Below, piece by piece: positions 44,000 through 51,225 of a DNA stretch of 64,000 nt (position 1 is its first letter; each line of letters starts with the position of its first letter). A program made the position numbers and the translations under genes. Under the pieces are notes generated by a model. It saw nothing but the letters and a program-made list of their open reading frames with translations. It made no database searches and was not told where the DNA came from. The DNA comes from Janibacter alkaliphilus (GTDB lineage Bacteria; Actinomycetota; Actinomycetes; Actinomycetales; Dermatophilaceae), in assembly GCF_013408565.1 (NCBI RefSeq), contig NZ_JACBZX010000001.1, positions 372,001 through 436,000 on the forward strand. The letters are read 5' to 3'.

Positions 44000-44870
44000 G
44001 ACCCAGGTGACCCGCGTCGAGGTGGCCGGCCGCCGGCTGCGCCTGACCTCGCTGGAGAAGGTCATGTACCCCGCCACCGAGACGACGAAGGGGGAGATCC
44101 TCAGCTACTACGCGCAGGTCGGTCCGACGCTGCTGCGCCATCTGGCCGGACGGCCGGTGACCCGGGTGCGCTACCCGCACGGGGTAGAGGACCTCAGCTT
44201 CTTCGAGAAGAACCTGCCCTCCGGCGCCCCCTCGTGGCTGCCGCGGGTGCGGATCGACGACGTCACCTATCCGCTGGTCACCGACCTGGCCCAGCTGACC
44301 TACCTGGTCAACCTCAACAGCATCGAGCTGCACGTGCCGCAGTGGCAGGTCGACGAGGACGACTCCCCGGTCAACCCCGACCGGCTCGTGCTCGACCTCG
44401 ACCCCGGCGCCCCGGCCGGGCTGCACGAGTGCGCCCGGGTGGCGCTGCTGCTGCGCGAGCGGCTCGGCCGGCTCGGGCTGGACCTCTACCCGGTGACGTC
44501 GGGCAGCAAGGGCATGCAGCTCTACGCCGCGCTCGGCGGGGACCTGACCAGCGCCCAGGTGCGCGACCTCGCCCAGCAGCTGGCGCAGGAGATGACCGCG
44601 GCCCATCCGGACCTCGTGCTGTGGAAGATGACCAAGACCCTGCGCCCGGGCAAGGTCTTCCTCGACTGGAGCCAGAACGTCGCCGCGAAGACGACGATCT
44701 GCCCCTACTCGATGCGTGGCCGCGAGGATCCGTGGGCGGCGGCGCCGCGCACCTGGGCCGAGGTCGAGGCAGGGGCGCAGGACGCAGACGCGCTCACCCA
44801 GCTCACCGGCGAGCAGGTCGCGACCCGGCTGGCGACGGAGGGCGACCTCTTGTCCGACCTGCTTCCCTGA
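43992..44870 (+). CDS. LigD-type NHEJ polymerase/primase
   Basis: The 292-residue protein is the archaeo-eukaryotic primase-like polymerase domain of LigD: LEKVMYPATETTKGEILSYY, metal-binding DLD in RLVLDLDPGAPAG, VTSGSKGMQLYAAL, and the third aspartate in GKVFLDWSQNVAAKTTICPYS. It fills gaps and adds nucleotides at ends held by Ku. In mycobacteria polymerase, phosphoesterase and ligase are one protein; here polymerase and ligase are separate overlapping genes, and no phosphoesterase domain is in the window. Confidence 0.92.
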   Translation: MPETQVTRVEVAGRRLRLTSLEKVMYPATETTKGEILSYYAQVGPTLLRHLAGRPVTRVRYPHGVEDLSFFEKNLPSGAPSWLPRVRIDDVTYPLVTDLAQLTYLVNLNSIELHVPQWQVDEDDSPVNPDRLVLDLDPGAPAGLHECARVALLLRERLGRLGLDLYPVTSGSKGMQLYAALGGDLTSAQVRDLAQQLAQEMTAAHPDLVLWKMTKTLRPGKVFLDWSQNVAAKTTICPYSMRGREDPWAAAPRTWAEVEAGAQDADALTQLTGEQVATRLATEGDLLSDLLP

Positions 44871-44946
44871 GCTGCTCTCCGGAACCCGTCAGGCTGCGGT
44901 GCCGTCCGCGGGCGCGAGGACGCAGCGGTCCCGAGGACACCTGCCC

Positions 44947-45474
44947 TCAGGCGGTGCGTGGGCAGCCGGCGCACTCGTGGCAGCCCGGCAAGGTGTAGAT
45001 GAGGCAGCAGGAGACGCGGCGCGGCGGGGGCGAGCCGGCGAGCCGGGCGCGGGCTCCGGCCCAGCTGTCCGCGACCAGCCCGCGACGCTGACGGCTGCTC
45101 ATCCGCTCCGGTGCCGGCAGGGCGTCGGCGATCGGTGTCGCCACCGACAGGTAGGCGTCCCGGGCGGCGGTCACCCGCCGCTCGTCGTCGGCCACCCGGG
45201 CGTGCCCACCAGGACGCAGCTGCACCAGCGCCGGCGAGCGGTAGGTCGGGTCCAGCCCGAGCGACCACAGCTCCGGCGAGGGGTCCAGCAGCCAGTCGGT
45301 GCGGACCGCTGCCGCGGCCATCACCTCGGCCAGCGGGTAGAGCAGGTAGTGCAGCACCGAGGCCGCGGCCAGGCCCGGCGGGCGGACGCCGTTGAGCGCG
45401 ACGGTGGCCTCTCCGGCGGCGTCGATCCACGCCGGAACGGGTCCGCCGCCGGTCACCGCCTGCACGTACGGCAC
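44947..45474 (-). CDS. FhuF-type (2Fe-2S) ferric siderophore reductase-like protein
   Basis: The 175-residue frame from a GTG ends in CCLIYTLPGCHECAGC, which is the C-C-x10-C-x2-C [2Fe-2S] motif of FhuF ferric-siderophore reductases. Upstream, PGLAAASVLHYLLYPLAEVMAAA and RRVSCC fit the family. Coding-like sequence continues 5' of the GTG to about 45579 (PSDDADGGLDLSEVARHLAF) but has no ATG, GTG or TTG, so the true start is uncertain. It likely reduces siderophore-bound ferric iron. It lies directly downstream of lsr2. Confidence 0.75.
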   Translation of the reverse strand: MPYVQAVTGGGPVPAWIDAAGEATVALNGVRPPGLAAASVLHYLLYPLAEVMAAAAVRTDWLLDPSPELWSLGLDPTYRSPALVQLRPGGHARVADDERRVTAARDAYLSVATPIADALPAPERMSSRQRRGLVADSWAGARARLAGSPPPRRVSCCLIYTLPGCHECAGCPRTA

Positions 45475-45578
45475 CTCGAGATCCGCGTCGTCGGGCGAGG
45501 CGACGCGCAGGTCCAGGAACGCCAGATGGCGGGCGACCTCGGAGAGGTCCAGCCCGCCATCGGCATCGTCGCTCGGGC

Positions 45579-45917
45579 TCAGCCGTGCGCCTTGTCGTAG
45601 GCCTCCAGCACCTCGGCGCTGATCCGGCCGCGGTCGCTGACCTCGTAGCCCTTGCCGCGGGCCCAGTCGCGGACCTCGGCGAGGTCCTTGCGCCGGCCAC
45701 CGCCGCCGCCGGAGCCGCTGCGGGCGCCGCCGCCGCGTCGCCCGCCGACCCGGCGTCCGGCGCCGACGTAGGGGGCGAGGGCGTCACGCAGCCTCGCCGC
45801 GTTCGCCTCGTTGAGATCGATCTCGTAGGTGACCCCGTCGAGACCGAAGGTGATCGTCTCGTGCGCCTCGCCGCCGTCGATGTCGTCCTCGAGGATGACC
45901 TGGACCCGCTGTGCCAT
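45579..45917 (-). CDS. lsr2: Lsr2-family nucleoid-associated protein
   Basis: The 112-residue H-NS-like protein silences AT-rich DNA. The N-terminal dimerisation domain is MAQRVQVILEDDIDGGEAHETITFGLDGVTYEIDLNEANAARLRDAL, followed by a Gly/Arg-rich linker, then the DNA-binding domain DLAEVRDWARGKGYEVSDRGRISAEVLEAYDKA with the RGR minor-groove motif. The ATG at 45917 matches the family; an upstream ATG at 45965 adds 16 non-family residues. The 5' region (45918-46017) is relatively AT-rich and may be an Lsr2 target itself. Confidence 0.95.
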   Translation of the reverse strand: MAQRVQVILEDDIDGGEAHETITFGLDGVTYEIDLNEANAARLRDALAPYVGAGRRVGGRRGGGARSGSGGGGGRRKDLAEVRDWARGKGYEVSDRGRISAEVLEAYDKAHG

Positions 45918-46017
45918 GAATGATTCCGCCTTCGCTGGTGCTCGCGTCCCGGGGCGTTCTCGCACGCGGTGACGTCGTCTTTACGACAATCACCATACGC
46001 ACATTCCTGCGATATTC

Positions 46018-46227
46018 CTATTCGCTGGTGCGGCTGGCGCCCTTCACCGGACCGTGATTGTTGTCCGAGGAGGATTCCGGGTGCTCCTTCTGCCATTTCG
46101 CGAGCGCCTTGCGCTCGGCCCGATCCGCCTCCAGCATGTACTTGATGATGAGATAAAACAGAAAGGCGACCCCGACCGTCGGCAGCAGCGCCGCGAGATA
46201 GGGGAAGATCGGCTCCAGCGCGTCCAT
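46018..46227 (-). CDS. Small membrane protein between lysS and lsr2, unknown function
   Basis: The 69-residue protein has one helix (about residues 10-32, LAALLPTVGVAFLFYLIIKY) and a charged C-terminus (ADRAERKALAKWQKEH). I do not recognise it. GGAGG lies just upstream and its ATG is one base past the lysS stop, so it is translated with lysS. Its sequence is less GC-rich than its neighbours (segments such as TAAAACAGAAAGG on the plus strand), which could make it an Lsr2-bound region. Confidence 0.65.
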   Translation of the reverse strand: MDALEPIFPYLAALLPTVGVAFLFYLIIKYMLEADRAERKALAKWQKEHPESSSDNNHGPVKGASRTSE

Positions 46228-46228
46228 C

Positions 46229-47749
46229 TCAGGCCTCCGGCTTCACGTGCGGGAAGAGCAGCGTCTCGCGGATGCCGGCTCCGGTGAAGAACATCACCAT
46301 CCGGTCCACCCCGATACCGATGCCGCCCATCGGCGGGGCGCCGTGCTCCAGCGCCCGCAGGAAGTCCTCGTCCAGCTGCATGGCCTCCTCGTCGCCCGCG
46401 GCAGCGGCGCGCGACTGGGCGGTGAGCACCTCGCGCTGGATCACCGGGTCGATGAGCTCGGTGAAGCCGGTGCCGCGCTCCACCCCCGCGATGATGAGGT
46501 CCCAGGCGAAGATCAGCCGGGGGTCCTCGTCCTGGCGTCGGGCCAGCGGCTGCGCCTCGGCCGGGTAGTCGCAGACGAAGGTGGGCTCGAGGATGCCCGG
46601 CTCGACGATCTCGCCGAAGAGCTCCATGACGACCTTCCCGGCCGGCCAGGCGTCGTCGATCTCCACCTCGTGCTCGGCCGCGAGGGCGACCAGCTCCTCG
46701 CGCGGGGTGTCCGGGGTGACCTCGCGGCCCACCGCCTCGGACAGGCCGGGGTAGACCGAGAGCCACCGCCACTCGCCGGAGAGGTCGACCGTGCCCATCG
46801 GGGTCTCGACCTGCCGGGAGCCGAGGCTGTCGGCGACGGCCAGGTAGATCCGCCGGGTGAGCTCGGCGACCGTGTGCTGGTCGCCGTAGGCCTGGTAGGC
46901 CTCGAGCATCGTGAACTCGGGGCTGTGCGTGGAGTCGACGCCCTCGTTGCGGAAGATCCGGCCCATCTCGTAGACCTTGTCGATGCCGCCGACGACCGCC
47001 TTCTTGAGGTTGAGCTCGAGGGCGATGCGCAGCGACATGTCCTGGTCGAAGGCGTTCATGTGCGTGCCGAAGGGGCGGGCCGCGGCGCCTCCGTGGATCA
47101 GCTGCAGCACCGGGGTCTCGACCTCGACGTAGCCGTCGTCGTCCAGGGTCGCCCGGATCGAGCGCAGCACCCGCGCCTTGGCCCGGACCATGTCCCGGGC
47201 CTCCTGGCGGACGACGAGGTCGGTGTAGCGCTGGCGCACCCGGGACTCCTCGGAGAGGTCCTTGTGCAGCACGGGCAGCGGGCGCAGCGCCTTGCTGGCC
47301 AGCCGCCAGCTCGTGGCCATCACCGACAGCTCGCCCCGGCGGGAGCGGATCACCCGGCCGGTGACGGCGACGTGGTCGCCGAGGTCGACGTCCGCCTTCC
47401 ACGCGGCCAGCGACTCCTCGCCGACCTCGGCGAGGGAGAGCATCACCTGCAGGCGGTCGCCGACCCCTTCCTGCAGCGAGGCAAAGGCGAGCTTGCCGGT
47501 GTTGCGCACGAACATCACCCGGCCGGCGACGGTGACCACGTCGTCGGTCTCCTCGCCGGTCTCCAGGTGCGCGTACTCGGCCGCGACCTCGGCCAGACCG
47601 GCGGTGGGCGCGACGTCCGGCGGGTAGGCGGCGCCGCCGTCGGCGATGATCCGGTCCCGCTTCTCGCGGCGGATCCGCAGCTGCTCGGGCAGGTCGGAAC
47701 CGGCCTCCGGCGTCGTGGTGGCGGCGGTCTCGGGAGTGGTCTCGGGCAC
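46229..47749 (-). CDS. lysS: Lysyl-tRNA synthetase, class II
   Basis: The 506-residue enzyme charges tRNA-Lys. The N-terminal OB-fold anticodon-binding domain includes VVTVAGRVMFVRNTGKLAFASLQEG; the class II core has VETPVLQLIHGGAAARPF (motif 1), YEMGRIFRNEGVDSTHSPEFTMLEAYQAY (motif 2) and GIGIGVDRMVMFFTG (motif 3). The GTG at 47749 (VPETTPETAA) is used; an open frame continues into repeat-rich DNA upstream (Gly/Trp/Arg-rich translation), which is rejected. Confidence 0.95.
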   Translation of the reverse strand: MPETTPETAATTTPEAGSDLPEQLRIRREKRDRIIADGGAAYPPDVAPTAGLAEVAAEYAHLETGEETDDVVTVAGRVMFVRNTGKLAFASLQEGVGDRLQVMLSLAEVGEESLAAWKADVDLGDHVAVTGRVIRSRRGELSVMATSWRLASKALRPLPVLHKDLSEESRVRQRYTDLVVRQEARDMVRAKARVLRSIRATLDDDGYVEVETPVLQLIHGGAAARPFGTHMNAFDQDMSLRIALELNLKKAVVGGIDKVYEMGRIFRNEGVDSTHSPEFTMLEAYQAYGDQHTVAELTRRIYLAVADSLGSRQVETPMGTVDLSGEWRWLSVYPGLSEAVGREVTPDTPREELVALAAEHEVEIDDAWPAGKVVMELFGEIVEPGILEPTFVCDYPAEAQPLARRQDEDPRLIFAWDLIIAGVERGTGFTELIDPVIQREVLTAQSRAAAAGDEEAMQLDEDFLRALEHGAPPMGGIGIGVDRMVMFFTGAGIRETLLFPHVKPEA

Positions 47750-47804
47750 CCGCCGAGGATATCGAAGGGCGACCCTCGCCCCGACCGCCCCCGAACCACC
47801 CGGA

Positions 47805-47888
47805 CCACCACCCCCTTCGCCCCGCACCACCACCCTCTTCGCCGCGCACCACCACCCCCTACGGCGCGCACCACCACCCCCTACGGCG
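47805..47888. repeat. ACCACCACCCCCT tandem repeats
   Basis: About four degenerate copies of a 21-22-bp unit occur: CACCACCACCCCCTACGGCG is exact in two, while earlier ones read ACCACCACCCCCTTCGCC and ACCACCACCCTCTTCGCC. The last copy runs into the 18-bp inverted repeat. Confidence 0.75.
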
Positions 47889-47891
47889 CGG

Positions 47892-47939
47892 GCTACCACG
47901 CAGTAAGTGCTGTGATCGCGACACTTACTGCGTGGTAGC
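47892..47939. repeat. Perfect 18-bp inverted repeat, 12-nt loop
   Basis: Arms GCTACCACGCAGTAAGTG (47892-47909) and CACTTACTGCGTGGTAGC (47922-47939) are exactly complementary. The arms are less GC-rich than the surroundings. No T run follows on either strand. It could be a terminator for panC, a regulator site or the remnant of a small mobile element. Confidence 0.8.
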
Positions 47940-47968
47940 GCGCGTCGGGTGGGCCCCCCTTCGTGCTG

Positions 47969-48180
47969 GGTGGAGGTATCCGGGGCGGGTGGAGGTGTCT
48001 CGACGCGCTGGGGCGCGTCCCATCACCTCCACCGAACCCGCGTCATCACCCGGTGGAGGTATCCGCACGCGCTGGGGCGCGGCCCATCACCTCCACGGAA
48101 CCCGCGTCATCACCCGGTGGAGGTATCCGCACGCGCTGGGGCGCGTCCCATCACCTCCAGCCGACTCGTTCACCTCCACC
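47969..48180. repeat. GGTGGAGGT nested-hairpin repeats, locus 2
   Basis: Three hairpins bounded by GGTGGAGGT and ACCTCCACC (the second and third right ends read ACCTCCACG and ACCTCCAGC) enclose an inner CACGCGC-tggg-GCGCG-type stem. They are separated by GAACCCGCGTCATCACCC in two gaps. Extra lone GGTGGAGGT (47969) and ACCTCCACC (48172) elements flank them. The family is the same as at 22457-22586. Confidence 0.85.
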
Positions 48181-48199
48181 CAGGCACCCGGTCACGGGC

Positions 48200-48293
48200 G
48201 ACGAGCCAGGTGCGGACGAGCCAGATGCGGACGAGCCAGGTGTGCCGACGTGCCAGGCGCCGACGAGCCAGGTGTGCCGACGTGCCACGCGCT
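48200..48293. repeat. 15-bp minisatellite (GACGAGCCAGGTGCG)
   Basis: Six head-to-tail units of 15 or 17 bp: GACGAGCCAGGTGCG, GACGAGCCAGATGCG, GACGAGCCAGGTGTGCC, GACGTGCCAGGCGCC, GACGAGCCAGGTGTGCC and GACGTGCCACGCGCT. It lies 22 bp beyond the panC stop, so copy number is free to vary without affecting a protein. Confidence 0.8.
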
Positions 48294-48314
48294 GCAGCGT
48301 CAGGGGGCGCAGCG

Positions 48315-49229
48315 TCAGGTGCGGGCGGGCCCCGGGGTGAAGACCTCGCGCGCCCCACCACCGGGGCCCACGAGCACGGGGGTGTTGTCGATGAGGCGGG
48401 TGGTGCCGACCCGGGCAGCGACCGCCAGCAGCGCCTCGCCCTTGTACCACTCGGGCACGTCCTCGAGCGTCTCCGGATGCACCAGCACCAGGTAGTCGAC
48501 CAGCGCCAGCGGCTCGTGCACCAGCACCTCGCGTGCCGCCCGGCGGATCGCCGACGGACCTTCCTCGGCCCGCTCGGCACCGGCCCGCAGCGCCTGCGAC
48601 AGGCACAGCGCCACCTCGCGGTCGCTCTCGGAGAGGTAGGTGTTGCGGCTGCTCATCGCCAGCCCGTCACCCTCGCGCACAGTGGGCACCGAGACCACAC
48701 CGGCGGGCAGGTCGAGGTCGCGGACCATCCGACGGATCAGCAGCAGCTGCTGGGCGTCCTTCTGCCCGAAGTAGAAGCGGTCGCCGCCGGTGAGGTGGAT
48801 GAGCTTGGCGACGACGGTGAGCATCCCGTCGAAGTGCCCCGGCCGGGACTGCCCCTCGAGCACGTCGCCGAGCGGCCCGGCCGCGATCCGCACCCCGGGG
48901 TCGCCGTCCGGGTAGACCACGTCCGGGGTGGGCGCGAAGACGAGGTCGACCCCTTCCTCCTGGCAGATCGCCATGTCCGCGTCGAAGGTGCGCGGGTACT
49001 TCGACAGGTCCTCCTTGGGCGCGAACTGCAGCGGGTTGAGGAAGATCGAGACGATGACGTGCTGGGCCTGCTGCCGGGCGGTGCGGATCAGCCGGGCGTG
49101 GCCCTCGTGCAGCGCGCCCATGGTCATGACGACGGCGACGTCACCGTCGCCGAGCGCCTGGCGGGCCGGGACCAGCTCGGCCCGGGTGCGTGCGACCACC
49201 GGGGTGGTCGGCCGCGGCGGGTGGGTCAT
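48315..49229 (-). CDS. panC: Pantothenate synthetase
   Basis: The 304-residue enzyme joins pantoate and beta-alanine using ATP. It has the HIGH-type motif MTMGALHEGHARLI, IFLNPLQFAPKEDLSKYPR, the FYFGQKDAQQLLLIRRM block and the VREGDGLAMSSRNTYLS motif (KMSKS-equivalent). The ATG overlaps the stop of the DUF2520 gene (ATGA), linking the two. panB and panD are not in the window. Confidence 0.95.
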   Translation of the reverse strand: MTHPPRPTTPVVARTRAELVPARQALGDGDVAVVMTMGALHEGHARLIRTARQQAQHVIVSIFLNPLQFAPKEDLSKYPRTFDADMAICQEEGVDLVFAPTPDVVYPDGDPGVRIAAGPLGDVLEGQSRPGHFDGMLTVVAKLIHLTGGDRFYFGQKDAQQLLLIRRMVRDLDLPAGVVSVPTVREGDGLAMSSRNTYLSESDREVALCLSQALRAGAERAEEGPSAIRRAAREVLVHEPLALVDYLVLVHPETLEDVPEWYKGEALLAVAARVGTTRLIDNTPVLVGPGGGAREVFTPGPART

Positions 49230-50113
49230 GGGCGCTCCTGATCGAGGGTGGTCAGCACGTCGCGGGCGAGGTCGGCGCGCAGCCGGCCGTCACGGGAGGC
49301 ACGCTGGGCGGTGGCGCGGGCGAGAGCGGTGTATGCGGCCGGGAGGTCCGGCGCCAGGTCGGCGAGCTCGTGCAGGTGCGCGGCCACCGTACCGGCGTCG
49401 CCGCGGGCCACCGGTCCGGTCCGCGCGGCGTCACCGCTGGCCAGGGCGTTGTCCAGGCTCGCCTGGAGCAGCGGGCGCAGCACCCGGTCGGCCGGCTCGA
49501 TGCCGGCGCTGGTCAGCACCTCCATGGCCTGCGCGACGAGGGTGACCAGGTGGTTCGAGCCGTGCGCCAGCGCCGCGTGGTAGCGGCCGCGGGCGGCCTC
49601 GGGCACCCAGACCGGTTCACCACCGATCTCGACGACCAGCGCCTCGGCGACCGGGCGCAGCGGCTCCGGGGTGGTGATCCCGAAGCAGCACTCGGGCAGG
49701 CGGGCGAGGTCCACGGACGTCCCGGTGAAGGTCATCGCCGGGTGGATCGCCAGCGGCAGCACCTGCTGGGCCGCCGCCGGGGCGAAGGGGGCCAGCCCGT
49801 GCCGGCCCGAGGTGTGCACCGCCATCTGGCCCGGCACCCAGGTGCCGGTGGCGGCCAGCCCGGCGACGAGGTCGCTCAGGGCGTCGTCCGGCACCGCGAG
49901 CAGCACCAGGTCGGCGGCGGCGACCACCTCCGGGACGGCGCGCAGCGGCACCCCGGGCAGCAGCAGCTCGGCCCGGTCCCGGGAGGCGTCCGAGACGGCG
50001 GAGGCCGCGACGACGTCGTGGCCGGCCGCGCGCAGCGCCGCACCCAGCACGGCACCGACCCGGCCGGCGCCGACGACGCCGACGCGCAGGGTCGGACGGG
50101 CGGGGGTGGTCAC
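49226..50113 (-). CDS. Rossmann-like / DUF2520 protein, possible pantothenate-pathway reductase
   Basis: The 295-residue protein has an N-terminal NAD(P)-binding loop (LRVGVVGAGRVGAVLGAALRAAG) and a C-terminal helical DUF2520 domain (RYHAALAHGSNHLVTLVAQAMEVL). The fold resembles ketopantoate reductase and 6-phosphogluconate-type dehydrogenases. Its stop overlaps the panC start, and pairing with panC recurs in actinobacteria, so a role in pantoate supply is plausible but not proven. TAGCGT lies 8 nt before the GTG at 50113. Confidence 0.78.
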   Translation of the reverse strand: MTTPARPTLRVGVVGAGRVGAVLGAALRAAGHDVVAASAVSDASRDRAELLLPGVPLRAVPEVVAAADLVLLAVPDDALSDLVAGLAATGTWVPGQMAVHTSGRHGLAPFAPAAAQQVLPLAIHPAMTFTGTSVDLARLPECCFGITTPEPLRPVAEALVVEIGGEPVWVPEAARGRYHAALAHGSNHLVTLVAQAMEVLTSAGIEPADRVLRPLLQASLDNALASGDAARTGPVARGDAGTVAAHLHELADLAPDLPAAYTALARATAQRASRDGRLRADLARDVLTTLDQERP

Positions 50114-50121
50114 GGCGGGCC

Positions 50122-50127
50122 ACGCTA
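50122..50127 (-). promoter_or_regulatory. Leaderless -10 box (TAGCGT) of the DUF2520-panC operon
   Basis: TAGCGT on the minus strand ends 8 nt before the GTG at 50113; a longer open frame upstream of this GTG is rejected. Confidence 0.4.
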
Positions 50128-50265
50128 CCGCTCCCCCGCCCCTGGGCTGGCACCCTGAGGCGGGCGGCCGGCGCCGGGTGACGCTGTCGGGCCGCCGGGT
50201 CGAGAGGTCGGGACGTGGCACCGGCCGGCACGAGCGGACCGACGCGCGGACGGACGGAGGAGCGG

Positions 50266-51225
50266 ATGCGCAGCTGGCAGCAGGCCTGGCACGACTCCCT
50301 CTACGGTCCGGACGGCTTCTACCGCGCGGCCGGCGGTCCGGCCGCGCACTTCACCACGAGCACCCACGGCGAGCGCGGCCACGTCCTGGCCGCCGCGCTG
50401 CTCGGCCTGGCGCGGGAGGTCGGCGCGGGCACGATCGTCGACCTGGGCGCCGGGCGCGGCGAGCTGCTGACGGCGCTGGCGAGCGCCGCCCCCGACCTGC
50501 GGCTCACCGGCGTCGACGTGGTCGAGCGTCCGGGCTCCCTGCCGGAGCGGGTCGTCTGGCACCGCTCCCCCGGCGGCGCCGAGCTGCCCGACCTGCCGGG
50601 TGCCGCGACCGACGACGCCCTCGTCGTCGCCCACGAGTGGCTGGACGTCGTGCCGTGCCCGGTCGCCGAGGTCGACGTCGAGGGCGCGCTGCGCGAGGTG
50701 CATATCGACGACGACGGCCGCGAGACGCTCGGCGAGCCGCTGACCGGCGGCGACCGGGAGTGGGCCGGGCGCTGGTGGCCGACGACGACCCCCGGCGCAC
50801 GCGTCGAGGTGGGCCGGGCCCGCGACGACGCCTGGGCCGAGATGCTCGACACCTGGCGCCCGGCGGCCGCGGTGGCGATCGACTACGGGCACACCCGCGC
50901 GACCCGGCCGGAGGGCGGCAGCCTCGTCGGCTACCGGGCCGGTCGTCAGGTGCCGCCGGTGTCCGACGGACGCGCCGACCTCACCGCGCACGTGGCCGTC
51001 GACTCCCTTCCCCAGCATCGGCGCCTGGACCAGGCGGAGGCGGTGCGGCGGTGGGTGCCGCAGGCCGCTCCCCCGGACCCGGGGCTGGCCCGCACCGACC
51101 CGGCGGTCTACCTGCGGGCGGTGTCGGCGCGCAGCGCCCGCACCGCGCTGGTGCAGGGTCCGGCGGGCGGCTTCAGCTGGGTGATCTGGTGCCCGACGTG
51201 GTCGCCGTCCCCTCCGGTGGGGTGA
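50266..51225 (+). CDS. SAM-dependent methyltransferase, MidA/NDUFAF7-like
   Basis: The 319-residue protein has the class I SAM loop GTIVDLGAGRGELLTALA and features of the MidA/NDUFAF7 (COG1565) family: FYRAAGGPAAHFTTSTHGE near the N-terminus, ALVVAHEWLDVVPC, and AVAIDYGHTRATRPEGGSLVGYRAGRQVPP. In mitochondria NDUFAF7 methylates an arginine of the complex I 49-kDa subunit, the NuoD homologue; a NuoD-like gene lies 2.4 kb downstream. The ATG at 50266 is chosen for its GGAGGAG site; a GTG at 50215 is the alternative. The 3' end overlaps the convergent GDSL gene by 53 bp. Confidence 0.8.
   Translation: MRSWQQAWHDSLYGPDGFYRAAGGPAAHFTTSTHGERGHVLAAALLGLAREVGAGTIVDLGAGRGELLTALASAAPDLRLTGVDVVERPGSLPERVVWHRSPGGAELPDLPGAATDDALVVAHEWLDVVPCPVAEVDVEGALREVHIDDDGRETLGEPLTGGDREWAGRWWPTTTPGARVEVGRARDDAWAEMLDTWRPAAAVAIDYGHTRATRPEGGSLVGYRAGRQVPPVSDGRADLTAHVAVDSLPQHRRLDQAEAVRRWVPQAAPPDPGLARTDPAVYLRAVSARSARTALVQGPAGGFSWVIWCPTWSPSPPVG

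Larger units (their letters stand above)
47750..48314. other. 565-bp repeat-rich intergenic region upstream of lysS
   Basis: No gene is supported here. From left to right it holds GCGCACCACCACCCCCTACG-type tandem repeats (about 47795-47890), an 18-bp perfect inverted repeat (47892-47939), the GGTGGAGGT hairpin family (47969-48180) and a 15-bp minisatellite (48200-48293). It lies between lysS and panC, both on the minus strand, so the lysS promoter and the panC transcript end must fall inside it. Confidence 0.8.

Noticed and set aside
47750..47899. LysS extended upstream with repeated Gly/Trp/Arg peptides.
   Set aside because: The extension is a translation of the ACCACC tandem repeats; normal LysS length is reached from GTG 47749.
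47892..47939. T-box or tRNA-like leader for lysS.
   Set aside because: The element is a simple two-arm hairpin with no specifier loop, acceptor-like bulge or cloverleaf.
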